Source of the DNA: an uncultured Eubacteriales bacterium
GTDB taxonomy: Bacteria > Bacillota > Clostridia > TANB77 > CAG-508
Direction of reading: 5' to 3'
Length of the DNA: 64,000 nt
NCBI GenBank assembly: GCA_902787685.1
Contig: CADAHH010000007.1
Span: 62,001 to 126,000, forward strand
Shown here piece by piece: positions 8,361 to 16,604 of the stretch. The position numbers and the translations under genes were made by a program. A model generated the notes under the pieces. That model made no database searches and had not been told where the DNA came from. It saw only the letters and a list, made by a program, of their open reading frames with translations. Each line of letters starts with the position of its first letter. Within the stretch, counting starts at the first letter, position 1.

Positions 8361-9242
8361 TTATTTTAATTTCTTTTTATCCTTTTCTTTTAATTCTATC
8401 TGTTTTTCTTCTTCCTCAATATATTTATAATTCAATTTGTTCGTTCTAGTTACAACTGATTCTCCAAGATTTTTCTCAATATCGTTTCTTGCAACTTTAG
8501 CAGCATGTCCTCCCATTTTAGCAACTTTTATATTTTCTTTTAATCCATTTTGCTTTTGTTTCGCTGCTAATCTTTTTGTAGCTTCTTCCGATAAATCTGT
8601 TAATATAAGTTCTATATTATCCATATTATCTCTTAAATTTTCTTTCCTTAATCCTTTATACTGTTTATATTCTTTTGCTGTCATTCCAGACCATTCTTTA
8701 TATATTTCATTTGTTAAAATTGCATATTCAACATTTTTTTCAATTCCATTTTCTTTCCATACATCAGTTAATTTTTTTCTTTCTTGAATGGATTTCATTC
8801 TTTTTGCAATCCATTCTTCATCATATCCCTTTGTCCTATATAAATCAATTGCTCTTTGCAATGCTATAGATGGATCAAAAGTTTCATCAATTTTTTCTTT
8901 TCCTAAATGAGCCAACCATTGTTTAATTGGTTCTGCATTTTTAGATGGAATTGACTCAATTATACGAAACATTCCTTCAATATCTATAACATCTGTATTA
9001 TAATATTTACCATCTGATGATTTTAATTTCAGTTGGTGACAATTTGTCACCGACTCATTTCCTTCCTCTTTAAGCCTTTGTTTTAATTTATTCCAATATT
9101 TTCTACCATCTTTACTTTTCGATATTGCGCTTACAATATCTACAATACTTGTAAAATATTTTTCCTCTTCTTTATCCCAAATAGTTCTAATTGTTTCATT
9201 ACTAAATATTTTGTTAATTAAATGCATTTTATTTTCGTCCAT
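8361..9242 (-). CDS. BRO-N family (phage antirepressor-like) protein
   Basis: About 293 residues from ATG 9242 (GAGAGA site); an in-frame TTG further upstream is less likely. The VTNCHQLKLKSSDGKYYNTDVIDIEGMFRII and SIPSKNAEPIKQWLAHLGKE segments are typical of BRO-N/antirepressor-like proteins found next to DinD in gut-bacterial prophages and integrative elements. The C-terminal half (KQYKGLRKENLRDNMDNIELILTDLSEEATKRLA) is also typical. Likely DNA-binding and regulatory, perhaps stress-linked. A palindrome (9031-9055) lies inside the gene over the VTNCHQ codons, and another (9262-9286) just upstream. Confidence 0.7.
   Translation of the reverse strand: MDENKMHLINKIFSNETIRTIWDKEEEKYFTSIVDIVSAISKSKDGRKYWNKLKQRLKEEGNESVTNCHQLKLKSSDGKYYNTDVIDIEGMFRIIESIPSKNAEPIKQWLAHLGKEKIDETFDPSIALQRAIDLYRTKGYDEEWIAKRMKSIQERKKLTDVWKENGIEKNVEYAILTNEIYKEWSGMTAKEYKQYKGLRKENLRDNMDNIELILTDLSEEATKRLAAKQKQNGLKENIKVAKMGGHAAKVARNDIEKNLGESVVTRTNKLNYKYIEEEEKQIELKEKDKKKLK
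9031..9055. promoter_or_regulatory. Operator-like palindrome inside the BRO-family coding sequence
   Basis: AGTTGGTGACA-ATT-TGTCACCGACT has 11-base arms with one mismatch. It has the same architecture as 8302-8326, but here it codes for Ser-Val-Thr-Asn-Cys-His-Gln-Leu. Candidate intragenic autoregulatory site. Confidence 0.5.
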
Positions 9243-9261
9243 TTTATATCTCTCTTTCTCA

Positions 9262-9286
9262 AGTTGTTCGGAACTTCCGAACAACT
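9262..9286. promoter_or_regulatory. Palindrome upstream of the BRO-family gene
   Basis: AGTTGTTCGGAA-C-TTCCGAACAACT is a perfect 12-base inverted repeat located 20 bases before the start codon. It is a plausible operator. Confidence 0.65.
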
Positions 9287-9321
9287 CAAAATTTTTTTAA
9301 TTTCTTCTTCTTGTCTTTTTG

Positions 9322-10173
9322 TTACTTTAATCTCTTTTTATAATTTACCTTTAACTGTTTATTTTTTTCTTTTTCAATTTGTTTTGCACTTTTACTTGGT
9401 GTTGGTAAATCTTCTGGCATAGTACCACCTATTCTTTTTATAGTTTGTCTAACAGCTTGTCCTACATTATGATGAGTTTTACAAGCATCATCTTCATTGT
9501 TTATATTTTTATTTTTTAGAACCTCATCAGTTTGTGTAATTCTAAATAAATTTGCTGCAAGTTCTGTACTACTCATATAATCTAATATATCTTCTTTTTC
9601 TGATATACCTTTTCTATTTGCAATATCTTTTGCTGTTTCTCCGTTATATAATCCTCTATAACCATAATTATTAAATTTCCCGTAATTTTTCACACCTGCT
9701 AATTTTGCTGTATCAAATAAATATTTATTTTTATCTTTTACATTTTTTCTAGTGTACAATCTTTTTTCATCTTCACTTAATTGTTCATATTCTTGTCTTG
9801 TTAATTCTTGTTTTCTTGTTTGGACTGCAAAATATGTTTGAGCTAATGCTATTGCTTTTTTTCTACTATCACCATTTTGTGCAATTAAATAACATGCATA
9901 ACGAGTAAGTCTATAATCGATTATTGTTTTTTCCGCACCTTTGGGCATTTTGATCGTTTTGGCGACGTCGACAAAATGATCAAACGTACTAATATCACTA
10001 TTTTCGCATGCTTCTTTTGCCTTGTTTATAACATTTTCGAATTTTCTCCATTCTTTATAATTTAATACATTTTGTAATTCTCTTGCATACCAGTATTCTA
10101 TTCCATTTTCATCTATATGTTTTATACTTTCAAAATTATCTTCTGTGATAGTAATTAGATTCTTTTCATCCAT
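9322..10173 (-). CDS. dinD: DNA damage-inducible protein D family
   Basis: The 283-residue protein matches DinD: BRO-N-like N-terminus (EYWYARELQNVLNYKEWRKFENVINKA), the signature DYRLTRYACYLIAQNGDSRKKAIALAQTYFAVQTRKQE, and a C-terminus with HHNVGQAVRQTIKRIGG. E. coli DinD is an SOS-induced inhibitor of RecA filaments. Here it probably serves the element's response to DNA damage or regulation. Palindromes lie inside the gene (9950-9985) and upstream (10237-10261). Confidence 0.9.
   Translation of the reverse strand: MDEKNLITITEDNFESIKHIDENGIEYWYARELQNVLNYKEWRKFENVINKAKEACENSDISTFDHFVDVAKTIKMPKGAEKTIIDYRLTRYACYLIAQNGDSRKKAIALAQTYFAVQTRKQELTRQEYEQLSEDEKRLYTRKNVKDKNKYLFDTAKLAGVKNYGKFNNYGYRGLYNGETAKDIANRKGISEKEDILDYMSSTELAANLFRITQTDEVLKNKNINNEDDACKTHHNVGQAVRQTIKRIGGTMPEDLPTPSKSAKQIEKEKNKQLKVNYKKRLK
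9950..9985. promoter_or_regulatory. 36-bp palindrome inside dinD
   Basis: The half-site TTTGATCGTTTTGGCGAC faces GTCGACAAAATGATCAAA, matching at 16 of 18 positions. It encodes the Thr-Phe-Asp-His-Phe-Val-Asp-Val stretch. It parallels the intragenic palindrome in the neighbouring BRO gene. Confidence 0.5.
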
Positions 10174-10236
10174 ATTGAGTTGCTCCTTCCTTTTTAATAC
10201 AAATTGCTTGAAATAATAACCTCATCTCCTTTATCA

Positions 10237-10261
10237 AAATGTACAAATTTCTCGTACATTT
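10237..10261. promoter_or_regulatory. Palindrome upstream of dinD
   Basis: AAATGTAC and GTACATTT arms are separated by 9 bases, about 64 bases before the dinD start. Possible operator. Confidence 0.4.
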
Positions 10262-10335
10262 GAATTCTTTTATTTCTTCTATTTATATCATATTTCTAAA
10301 ACTTTTTCAATGCTTTTGCGAAATTTTGTTCTTTT

Positions 10336-10500
10336 TTATTTGAATTTTTGTTTTATTCTATCAGAGATAATATCGGTGAATATCTGTTTATAATCTTCTA
10401 CTTCACCAACATTTGATTTTGGACAAATAAATACTGCAAATGGTAATTTATCTTTTTTATTTTTGTTTTTATTATCCTTTGCCTTTTCCAGAATATTCAC
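10336..10500 (-). CDS. Possible small ORF or remnant, 54 residues
   Basis: A GTG-started frame behind a GGAAAGGTAG site encodes a Lys/Asn-rich start followed by KDKLPFAVFICPKSNVGEVEDYKQIFTDII. No family is recognised. The codon pattern looks coding, but the weak start and isolation suggest a remnant. Otherwise 10174-10533 holds only the palindrome noted above. Confidence 0.3.
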   Translation of the reverse strand: MNILEKAKDNKNKNKKDKLPFAVFICPKSNVGEVEDYKQIFTDIISDRIKQKFK

Positions 10501-10533
10501 CTACCTTTCCTCTAATTTATATTCAAGAACTTT

Positions 10534-11546
10534 TTGTCCTTATTACTAAAACTACAAGTGGTATTTTACCCATATGAGATTTGCCCTCATTCCTGCTTTA
10601 CAGAATCGCCCCTTTACATCATGTTAGCCAGACGAAAGTATCATAGAGAATATTTTGGTGCTTTAGGAGATTTTGAATATAATATTGGAGACAAATTATA
10701 TGAATTTGCAATAATGGACAATAAAGAATTTGAATATTTAAAAGCAATATACAACCAACTAATAGGACTTGTATGTTATGCTAAAGAAACTGATTCAGTA
10801 GATGAAAGATTGGATTGTTTCTTGAAAATGTTTCAAATAGTTAGAGCATGTTTGAACTTTTCTCCATATACTCACTTCTATACACAAGTTTTAATTGATA
10901 TAATTATAAAAACATATAATACTAAAACATTTAGAACAGATCTTTTATTTAAATCTCAAATTGGTGTTTTAATAGAAGATTCAAAATAAAATATGTATGT
11001 GACACAATATTATCACCACAAGAAAGAAGATTAGATGTAGATAAAATAGTAGATATTATAAAAGAAAAAAATATTATTGCAGAAGAAGTTTATGAACTAG
11101 AAAATACAGAAGAACAAATAAGATTTGAGTTATTTAAAGTTATTCAAAATAACTTTGTTATAAATAAGTGTGAAAATTGTGGAAGATTATTTATACCTGC
11201 AACAACTAATAATAATCCATATCAAAAAGCAAGAAATGACCAAAAGTATTGTAATAATTTATATTTAGATACTGGTAAAACTTGCAAAGAAATTGGAGCT
11301 TTAAATAAACAAAAAGAAAAAGAACAAAAAAGCCGAATACAGGCTGAATTTAACAGAGAATATAAAAGAATGCATGGATTACATTATAACCACCAAAAAG
11401 AATTTAAAGAAAAGAAATTCAAAGAATGGTCAAAGAAAGCTAGAGAATTTAGAGATAGGTTTACAGATGAACAAATAGAGGAATTTAAAATTGAATTAAA
11501 GAAATTAAGTGATATGTATTATGTTGCAGACAACACAAAATCTTAA
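10534..11546 (+). pseudogene. DUF6076-type protein, broken by a frameshift
   Basis: Frame 1 (to TAA at 10987) carries a helical half (LYEFAIMDNKEFEYLKAIYN ...). A -1 shift near the A-run at 10983 opens the rest, KYVCDTILSPQERRL to FVINKCENCGRLFIP and a second CxxC-like pair (YCNNL ... TCKEIG), ending at 11546. The CENCGRLF...YC...C pattern is the zinc-binding tail typical of DUF6076 proteins of mobile elements. The N-terminus before about 10620 does not look native. This break does not involve CGG, unlike the chromosomal ones. Confidence 0.65.
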
Positions 11547-11561
11547 TTTTAGGCAAAAAAT

Positions 11562-11599
11562 AAAAGCAGTTACTAATAATTTAAAAGTAATTGCTTTTT
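11562..11599. terminator. Bidirectional terminator
   Basis: AAAAGCAGTTACT and AGTAATTGCTTTT form a stem between the convergent DUF6076 remnant (plus) and XRE gene (minus), with T-runs on both sides. Confidence 0.7.
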
Positions 11600-11840
11600 A
11601 TTCATCTTCAAACTCTACATCTTTAAATAATGGGTGTTTGAAAAAGTCACTTAATTCTATGTTAAATCCCTCACATATATGTAATATTGTTGCCAGTTTT
11701 GGACTTTTGCTTTTTCCGTAAAATATACTAAATACTGTTGAATATGATAATCCAGAATTTGTTGATAATTTATTTAATGTTATTTTTTGTTCTTCACATA
11801 ATCCTATAATTCGCTTTTGCACAGCTTCTGAAAGTTGCAT
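11598..11840 (-). CDS. XRE-family transcriptional repressor
   Basis: The 80-residue protein is a single helix-turn-helix domain (ITLNKLSTNSGLSYSTVFSIFYGKSKSPKLATILHICEGF), the Cro/C1 type, with an acidic tail. It is divergent from promoters at 11919 and 11998 whose start regions carry TTGCGA palindromes, so it likely represses its own synthesis and the rightward transcript. Confidence 0.9.
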   Translation of the reverse strand: MQLSEAVQKRIIGLCEEQKITLNKLSTNSGLSYSTVFSIFYGKSKSPKLATILHICEGFNIELSDFFKHPLFKDVEFEDE

Positions 11841-11894
11841 AAATCCACCTCTTTTCTCAATAAAAAAATTATATCAAAATCGTCAAAAAAACAT

Positions 11895-12026
11895 TTGCGA
11901 TAAATCGCAATTTTGCTATTGACTTTTAAATTTACTTATAATATAATTATTGCGAAAGGTCGCAAAATCAAGATTTTAAAATATTGCGATACATCAATTA
12001 CACGAAAAATAGTAAAGTGCTATACT
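11895..12026 (+). promoter_or_regulatory. Rightward promoters with TTGCGA operators
   Basis: Promoter 1: TTGACT (11919-11924), 17-base spacer, TATAAT (11942-11947). Promoter 2: TTACAC (11998-12003), 17-base spacer, TATACT (12021-12026). Palindromes TTGCGAT-AA-ATCGCAA (11895-11910) and TTGCGA-AAGG-TCGCAA (11950-11965), plus a half site at 11984, sit on or beside these promoters. These are likely binding sites of the XRE repressor. Confidence 0.75.
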
Positions 12027-12215
12027 ATAAATGTAGAAATTAAAGAACAAAGGAAATAAAGAAATGTACAAAATCGCTGAAAGTATTGATATTCTATATA
12101 TATATATATATATTGTAAGCTTTAATTTAAAAATTCGTTTATATAAGCATAAGGCTATTTTCCCCTATGCATTTTTGAAGAATTCAAAAATGTATGTGTA
12201 AAAATAGTCTTTTTG
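12027..12215 (+). ncRNA. Short operator-controlled transcript, possibly encoding a 45-residue peptide
   Basis: The transcript from promoter 2 would end at a nested hairpin (GGCTATTTT / AAAATAGTC enclosing ATGCATTTTTGAA / TTCAAAAATGTAT) followed by TTTTTG near 12215. It contains an ORF, 12064-12201 (MYKIAESIDIL...), with an AAAGGAAA site. A run of TA dinucleotides (12096-12112) lies in that ORF, so slippage would change its frame. Either a small regulatory RNA or a decayed peptide gene. Confidence 0.4.
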
Positions 12216-12322
12216 TTGTTTAGTTTTGTTTTTTATGTTTAAACTATAATAATAAAATTTTGTTATTAATGTTTAATATATTAATATATCAAATTTATAA
12301 AGAAACGGAGGTGAATTTTGAG

Positions 12323-12460
12323 ATGAAAAATTATGCAAAGAAATCTTTAAAAGATAGTAATGGTATAACTTTGATAGCTTTAGTGATTACAATCATCTTT
12401 TTTCACTTGTTTTTCAACATCTATCAAAGTATGATTTTCTCTTTCAAAATCTCTAACTAA
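12323..12460 (+). pseudogene. Pseudopilin N-terminal fragment fused to foreign sequence
   Basis: A good ribosome site (GGAGGTG) precedes MKNYAKKSLKDSNGITLIAL, then VITII, a class III (prepilin) signal segment like the one in the chromosomal gene at 46439-47960. After the 25th residue the homology stops and the sequence becomes the antisense of the relaxase 3' end. This marks a recombination junction at about 12397. Confidence 0.65.
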
Positions 12461-13327
12461 TTTATTTTCATCTGTAATATCGAATTTCTTAACAATCCAT
12501 TTTATAAATTTATGAACAGTAACTTTAAATTTATCTACTACTTTTTTCAAATGACTATTTTCTTTTTCTAATCCTTTAATTTTACTTTTATATTGCCAGT
12601 TTAGGTCAAATTCTTTTTTCTTATAATCATTTTTTATTTGCTCTACTTCATTGTGCAAATTCTCGTTATCTTCTATAATTTTATTTCGTTCTCTTTCATA
12701 CTTTTGTGCTTTTTCTACCATTTTTGCTTGTCTTAATAATTGTTGGTGCATTTGCAAATTATCTTGATATAATTCATTTATTAAATTATCTTTGGGCTTT
12801 ATTATTTCATTTTCTACTTTTTCTCTATTTAATTTTATTATCTTAATATCTTTTATATTTGGAACTTCTGGTAATTCTAAATTTATACTATCTAATACTT
12901 TTTTAGTATTTTCAAAATTTGTTATTTTCTTTAAATCTTCTATTCTTTCGTGTTTTGCTCCTGTTTCTTCTGCTGGCAAGCCTCTTTCTAATTCAAAATC
13001 TTTTGATGTTATATATTTGTGAAAATCATTTTGTAACTGTCTGTAACTATCTCTTGCTCTCCAAAAATCTCTTGCACAGATTTTGTCTATATTATTACCT
13101 TCTTTATCTTTTGTATGAACTACTGGAATATATATTAAATGCATATGTGGGACATTTTCATCTAAATGCACCACACTAGAAACTATATTTTGTTCCCCAA
13201 GATTTTTGTAATTACAAGCAAATTTATGACATTCTTCAAAATATCTTCTTGTTTCTTTTTCTCCAATTTTATCAAAAAATTCTTTATCTGATGTAAATAC
13301 CATTTCACACAATATTGCATAATTCAT
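12380..13327 (-). CDS. MobV/Pre-type relaxase, N-terminally short
   Basis: About 315 residues from ATG 13327. The metal-binding motif HLDENVPHMH (HxDExxPHxH) and flanking AILCEMVFTSDKEFF and GEQNIVSSVVHLDE segments are those of MobV (Mob_Pre) relaxases, which nick oriT for mobilisation. A long coiled coil follows. The usual first about 90 residues, with motif I, are missing, so nicking may be impaired. The 3' end runs antisense into a pseudopilin remnant, another sign of rearrangement. Confidence 0.8.
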   Translation of the reverse strand: MNYAILCEMVFTSDKEFFDKIGEKETRRYFEECHKFACNYKNLGEQNIVSSVVHLDENVPHMHLIYIPVVHTKDKEGNNIDKICARDFWRARDSYRQLQNDFHKYITSKDFELERGLPAEETGAKHERIEDLKKITNFENTKKVLDSINLELPEVPNIKDIKIIKLNREKVENEIIKPKDNLINELYQDNLQMHQQLLRQAKMVEKAQKYERERNKIIEDNENLHNEVEQIKNDYKKKEFDLNWQYKSKIKGLEKENSHLKKVVDKFKVTVHKFIKWIVKKFDITDENKLVRDFERENHTLIDVEKQVKKDDCNH

Positions 13328-13344
13328 ATCTCCTTGCACCTCCT

Positions 13345-13435
13345 TCTTCGCTCAAGATATTCTTTGAATGTCTAACATACTAGACAAACAAGTTTGTCCG
13401 TATGGCAGGGATTGTCAATCCCCACACCCCTTTTC
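13345..13435 (-). other. Candidate oriT region
   Basis: Directly upstream of the relaxase gene are clustered inverted repeats: TGTCTA-ACATAC-TAGACA (13369-13386), ACAAACAAGTTTGT (13383-13396) and GGGATTG-T-CAATCCC (13408-13422), next to a CCACACCCC tract. Such hairpins beside a relaxase gene are typical of MobV origins of transfer. The nic site cannot be placed. Confidence 0.5.
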
Positions 13436-13545
13436 ACAAAAATACAAAAATGTATTTTTGTGCTTTTGAATAAATTTGCTTTTCTGCAATTTTATCCAAA
13501 AAAATCAGCTACAAAGTAGTTATCTACTCTAGTAGCCGATTTCCT
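13435..13545 (-). terminator. Hairpin and terminator after the replication-protein remnant
   Basis: A perfect stem CACAAAAATAC / GTATTTTTGTG lies at 13435-13462. A second interrupted stem (AAATCGGCTAC ... GTAGCTGATTT, 13497-13542) followed by TTTT ends the minus-strand remnant at 13564. Confidence 0.6.
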
Positions 13546-13563
13546 ATATGCAAATATTATAAC

Positions 13564-14088
13564 TTATGCAATAATATCTGCATTTGCATATAATTTAGTA
13601 AAGTCATAGCCTGTATAATCTCGTTGTTCAAAGTTAACTTTGTTATTATTCTTAGTGTGCGATTCCTTATTATAATTATTTTGATTTTTTATATTATTTA
13701 TTATCTCTTTGTCGTTTTTACCTATAGGGTATAGTTGTTTTTGACTTGCACAATGGATATTTTCACTTATACCCTCTAGGTATTTTTCACTATACCTATT
13801 TATCATCTCCTTATTAGGAATAATTTGTCTGCTTTCTACTTCTTTGCTATCTAATTTGAACTTTAACGTAACTTATATATATTCTTTTTTCTTCAATGAA
13901 TTTACTATTTTTGAAACTCTTTCGGAGGTTACACTTACAATACTTGCTATATATTTATTACTTGCAAAGCAACTTCCTGTTTCATCGCTTAAATACAAAA
14001 ACATTGATAATATTATTTTTTCTTTTTCCGATAACTCTTTATTTAATAATATTTCTGCTGGTATCCATAGTCATTTTAACTTTTTCAT
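13564..14088 (-). pseudogene. HTH replication-initiation-like protein with two internal stops
   Basis: From ATG 14088 (GAGGG site) the frame reads MKKLK, stop TGA (14071-14073), LWIPAEILLNKELSEKEKII and an HTH_36-like domain (CFASNKYIASIVSVTSERVSKIVNSL), stop TAA (13873-13875), then an Asn/Lys-rich tail ending YTGYDFTKLYANADIIA. The layout is that of small DNA-binding replication proteins of mobile elements. Two nonsense codons mark it as decayed. TGA is used as a normal stop elsewhere (for example the recombinase), so I do not read it as Trp. Confidence 0.7.
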
Positions 14089-14233
14089 TACATACCCTCA
14101 TTTCTCACTTAAAAATTCATTTATTCTTCTTGTAGTGTCAGTTGACATAAATCAAATGCAATAAAGAGTATATAAAACAAAAAAGCCTTGAACTTATTTC
14201 TAAATTCAAAGCTAAATCTTATTTTTATATCTA

Positions 14234-16582
14234 TTATTCAATTATTTCATATCCTGCAATTTTATATCCTTTTAATCTTCTGTTATACATTTTCTCTAAT
14301 ATTTTCATATTATCCAAATAATCATAAACAACAACTTTTTCTTTATCTTCATGTTCTCTATGAAGCCTACCTACATATTGAATAATTCTTCCTTTCCAAG
14401 AAACTGGCATACTCAAAAACAATGTATCTAATCTACTATCGTCAAATCCTTCTCCTATAGAGCTACTTGTCGCTAATATAATTCTTGGCTTATTATTTAC
14501 ATCTGCCTCTTTTATAATATCATGTATTTCTTTAGTTTTCTTTTTGCCCATATTCCCTTTGTAGATCACTATAGGTATATTTAATTCATCTAAACCTTCT
14601 TTCAAAATTTTTAAATGTTCTACTCTCTCAGTTAATACAATTGGAGTTCTGCCATCTGCAACACATTTTTTTATATCTTCGATTATCATACTATTTCTAA
14701 AAACATTATGACACATATCATTAAGAATCTCTGATATTAATATTTTATCTTGTTCATCACTCGGAATATATTTATAATTAGTCTTTTTTACAATTACTGT
14801 ATGCTCCATTTCTTTATTTTGTTTTAATTCTTTATTAGAGACTCTTACTCTTATATCGCCACATTGCATATAAATAATTTTATGCCATCCATCTTTTCTT
14901 GTTGGTGTTGCAGTTAATCCATATACATATTTACTTCTTATAGATTTTAATACTTTTTCAAAACTAAATGCTGCAACATGATGACATTCGTCTACAATAA
15001 CTAATCCATAATTTTTGACTAATTCTTCTAAATTGTCTTTTTTAAATAGTGATTGAAAACTTGCTACATCTAGCTTACCATTTAAATTTTCCTTACTTGC
15101 TCCACATTGTCCTATTTCCTTTTTATTTATATCTAAAAAATATGCTAATCTTTCTTTCCACTGATCTAGCAAATTATTTCTGTTTACAATTACTAAAGTA
15201 TTAGTTTTTAACTCCGAAATAATTTTAGCTCCTATAACTGTTTTTCCAAATCCAGTCGTTGCACATAATACCCCCGTTTCGTGAGATATTAAATCATTCA
15301 TAGCTTTTTCCTGTTTTCTATTTAATTTTCCATTAAATTTATAATCTACCTTAGTTCCTTGTTCTCGTTTATCTTTTATGATTAATTTTACATTACTCTT
15401 TTCACATACATCTTTTATTTTTTCCATACAACCTCTTGGTAAAATCAAAAATCGATTATCTTCCTCAAAGCAACTAATAATTCTTGGAGTAGTTTTATAA
15501 AATATTGGCATTCTTAACTTTTGCAACTCATAGAATTTTGGATTAGTAAAACTTGCCAATCTTTTCAAATAGCTTATCTCATTTGGTAGTAGTTTCAATT
15601 TCTTGATATATATTTGATTATCAAAAAAACATTCAACATTATTAGTAAATACAATATCTTTTATATTATCCTTTTTAAGAATATCATCATCTACTATTTC
15701 TTCTATCTCTGGTTCTTTAAAGTCTTCCTCTTTAAATTTATCAACAAATTTGTATACATAATCACTTTTCAATCTTTTAATATTTGCTAATATTTCTAAT
15801 TGATTTTTCTGTGGTTCAAAATATTTATCTACAAATACAGTATTTCCATTTTTACTACTATTTCCTTGAAATGGCAAAGCTATTAAATTACCAAATCCAC
15901 CTTTTGGCATTGTATCTTGATTTGGAAATAGTCTATCATAAGAGTCCAACTCCAATGACGCCTTTTCCATTGTTTTAGTTAACAAAATATTTCCCATTTT
16001 TCTTGCAATTCTAGCTGATATATTTTCCTCAAAAAATATCCATACATGTGCTCCATTGCCAGAGCGAGACCTTTCAACATATACTGGTATATCTAATTCA
16101 TCACATATACTCCAAAATGCACTAACATCTTTTTCATAAGTTTTCTTATCAAAATCTATAGCTAAAAAATTGCATAGGTCTCCTGGTAATAATGGATATA
16201 TTCCTATGGTTATTTCACCTTTTAAATGCTTTAATATTATATCATCTGTTAAAGGAAGTAACTCTCTATAAGGACATTCACTACATTTCATTCTTGGTTT
16301 ATCGCATTTATATACACTAAATTCATTTTTGCAAACAGGTGAATAACCTGATTTCCCTGTTTTATTGCTTATCCATCTCTTCGCATATAAATCGGTTCTT
16401 CCTTTAAATACTTCCATAAATATTTTTACTTTTTCTTCATTTGAGATATCTTTTGATTCTTTAGGTAAATCTTTTACTTCTATTTTTCCATATATTTTTT
16501 CTTTTAGTTCTTTGTTTTCTTTTTCTAACTTTTCTATTATTTGTATTAGTTCTTTTTTATCTAAATCATCTAACAAAAACAT
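14234..16582 (-). CDS. Primase-helicase fusion: TOTE-type archaeo-eukaryotic primase plus SF2 helicase
   Basis: 782 residues. A short N-terminal coiled coil (residues 5-32) is followed by a Cys cluster (SPVCKN, YKCDKP, MKCSECPYR) and an archaeo-eukaryotic primase domain of the TOTE type, with catalytic FLAIDFDKKTY (about 140) and SGNGAHVWIFFEE (about 170). The C-terminal half is an SF2 helicase: Walker A ATTGFGKTVIGAK, DECHH, GLTATPTRKDG and the C-terminal ATSSSIGEGFDDSRLDTLF ... QYVGRLHR. It could prime and unwind element DNA, or act in inter-element conflict as proposed for TOTE systems. It is third in an operon with the two genes upstream, 22 bases away. Confidence 0.88.
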   Translation of the reverse strand: MFLLDDLDKKELIQIIEKLEKENKELKEKIYGKIEVKDLPKESKDISNEEKVKIFMEVFKGRTDLYAKRWISNKTGKSGYSPVCKNEFSVYKCDKPRMKCSECPYRELLPLTDDIILKHLKGEITIGIYPLLPGDLCNFLAIDFDKKTYEKDVSAFWSICDELDIPVYVERSRSGNGAHVWIFFEENISARIARKMGNILLTKTMEKASLELDSYDRLFPNQDTMPKGGFGNLIALPFQGNSSKNGNTVFVDKYFEPQKNQLEILANIKRLKSDYVYKFVDKFKEEDFKEPEIEEIVDDDILKKDNIKDIVFTNNVECFFDNQIYIKKLKLLPNEISYLKRLASFTNPKFYELQKLRMPIFYKTTPRIISCFEEDNRFLILPRGCMEKIKDVCEKSNVKLIIKDKREQGTKVDYKFNGKLNRKQEKAMNDLISHETGVLCATTGFGKTVIGAKIISELKTNTLVIVNRNNLLDQWKERLAYFLDINKKEIGQCGASKENLNGKLDVASFQSLFKKDNLEELVKNYGLVIVDECHHVAAFSFEKVLKSIRSKYVYGLTATPTRKDGWHKIIYMQCGDIRVRVSNKELKQNKEMEHTVIVKKTNYKYIPSDEQDKILISEILNDMCHNVFRNSMIIEDIKKCVADGRTPIVLTERVEHLKILKEGLDELNIPIVIYKGNMGKKKTKEIHDIIKEADVNNKPRIILATSSSIGEGFDDSRLDTLFLSMPVSWKGRIIQYVGRLHREHEDKEKVVVYDYLDNMKILEKMYNRRLKGYKIAGYEIIE

Positions 16583-16604
16583 CTCCTCCTAAATAATACC
16601 CACA

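Noticed and set aside
8361..9284. TTG start at 9284 for the BRO-family gene
   Set aside because: The upstream codons fall in a perfect palindrome likely to be an operator, and a better ribosome site precedes ATG 9242.
10980..11005. DUF6076 gene break as another programmed frameshift
   Set aside because: No CGG is present, the shift is -1 in an A-run, and the gene lies in a decaying element with a doubtful N-terminus. A mutation is more likely.
13564..14088. Internal TGA in the replication-protein remnant read as Trp (reassigned stop)
   Set aside because: A second stop (TAA) follows in the same frame, and TGA is used as a normal stop elsewhere in the window, so simple decay explains it.
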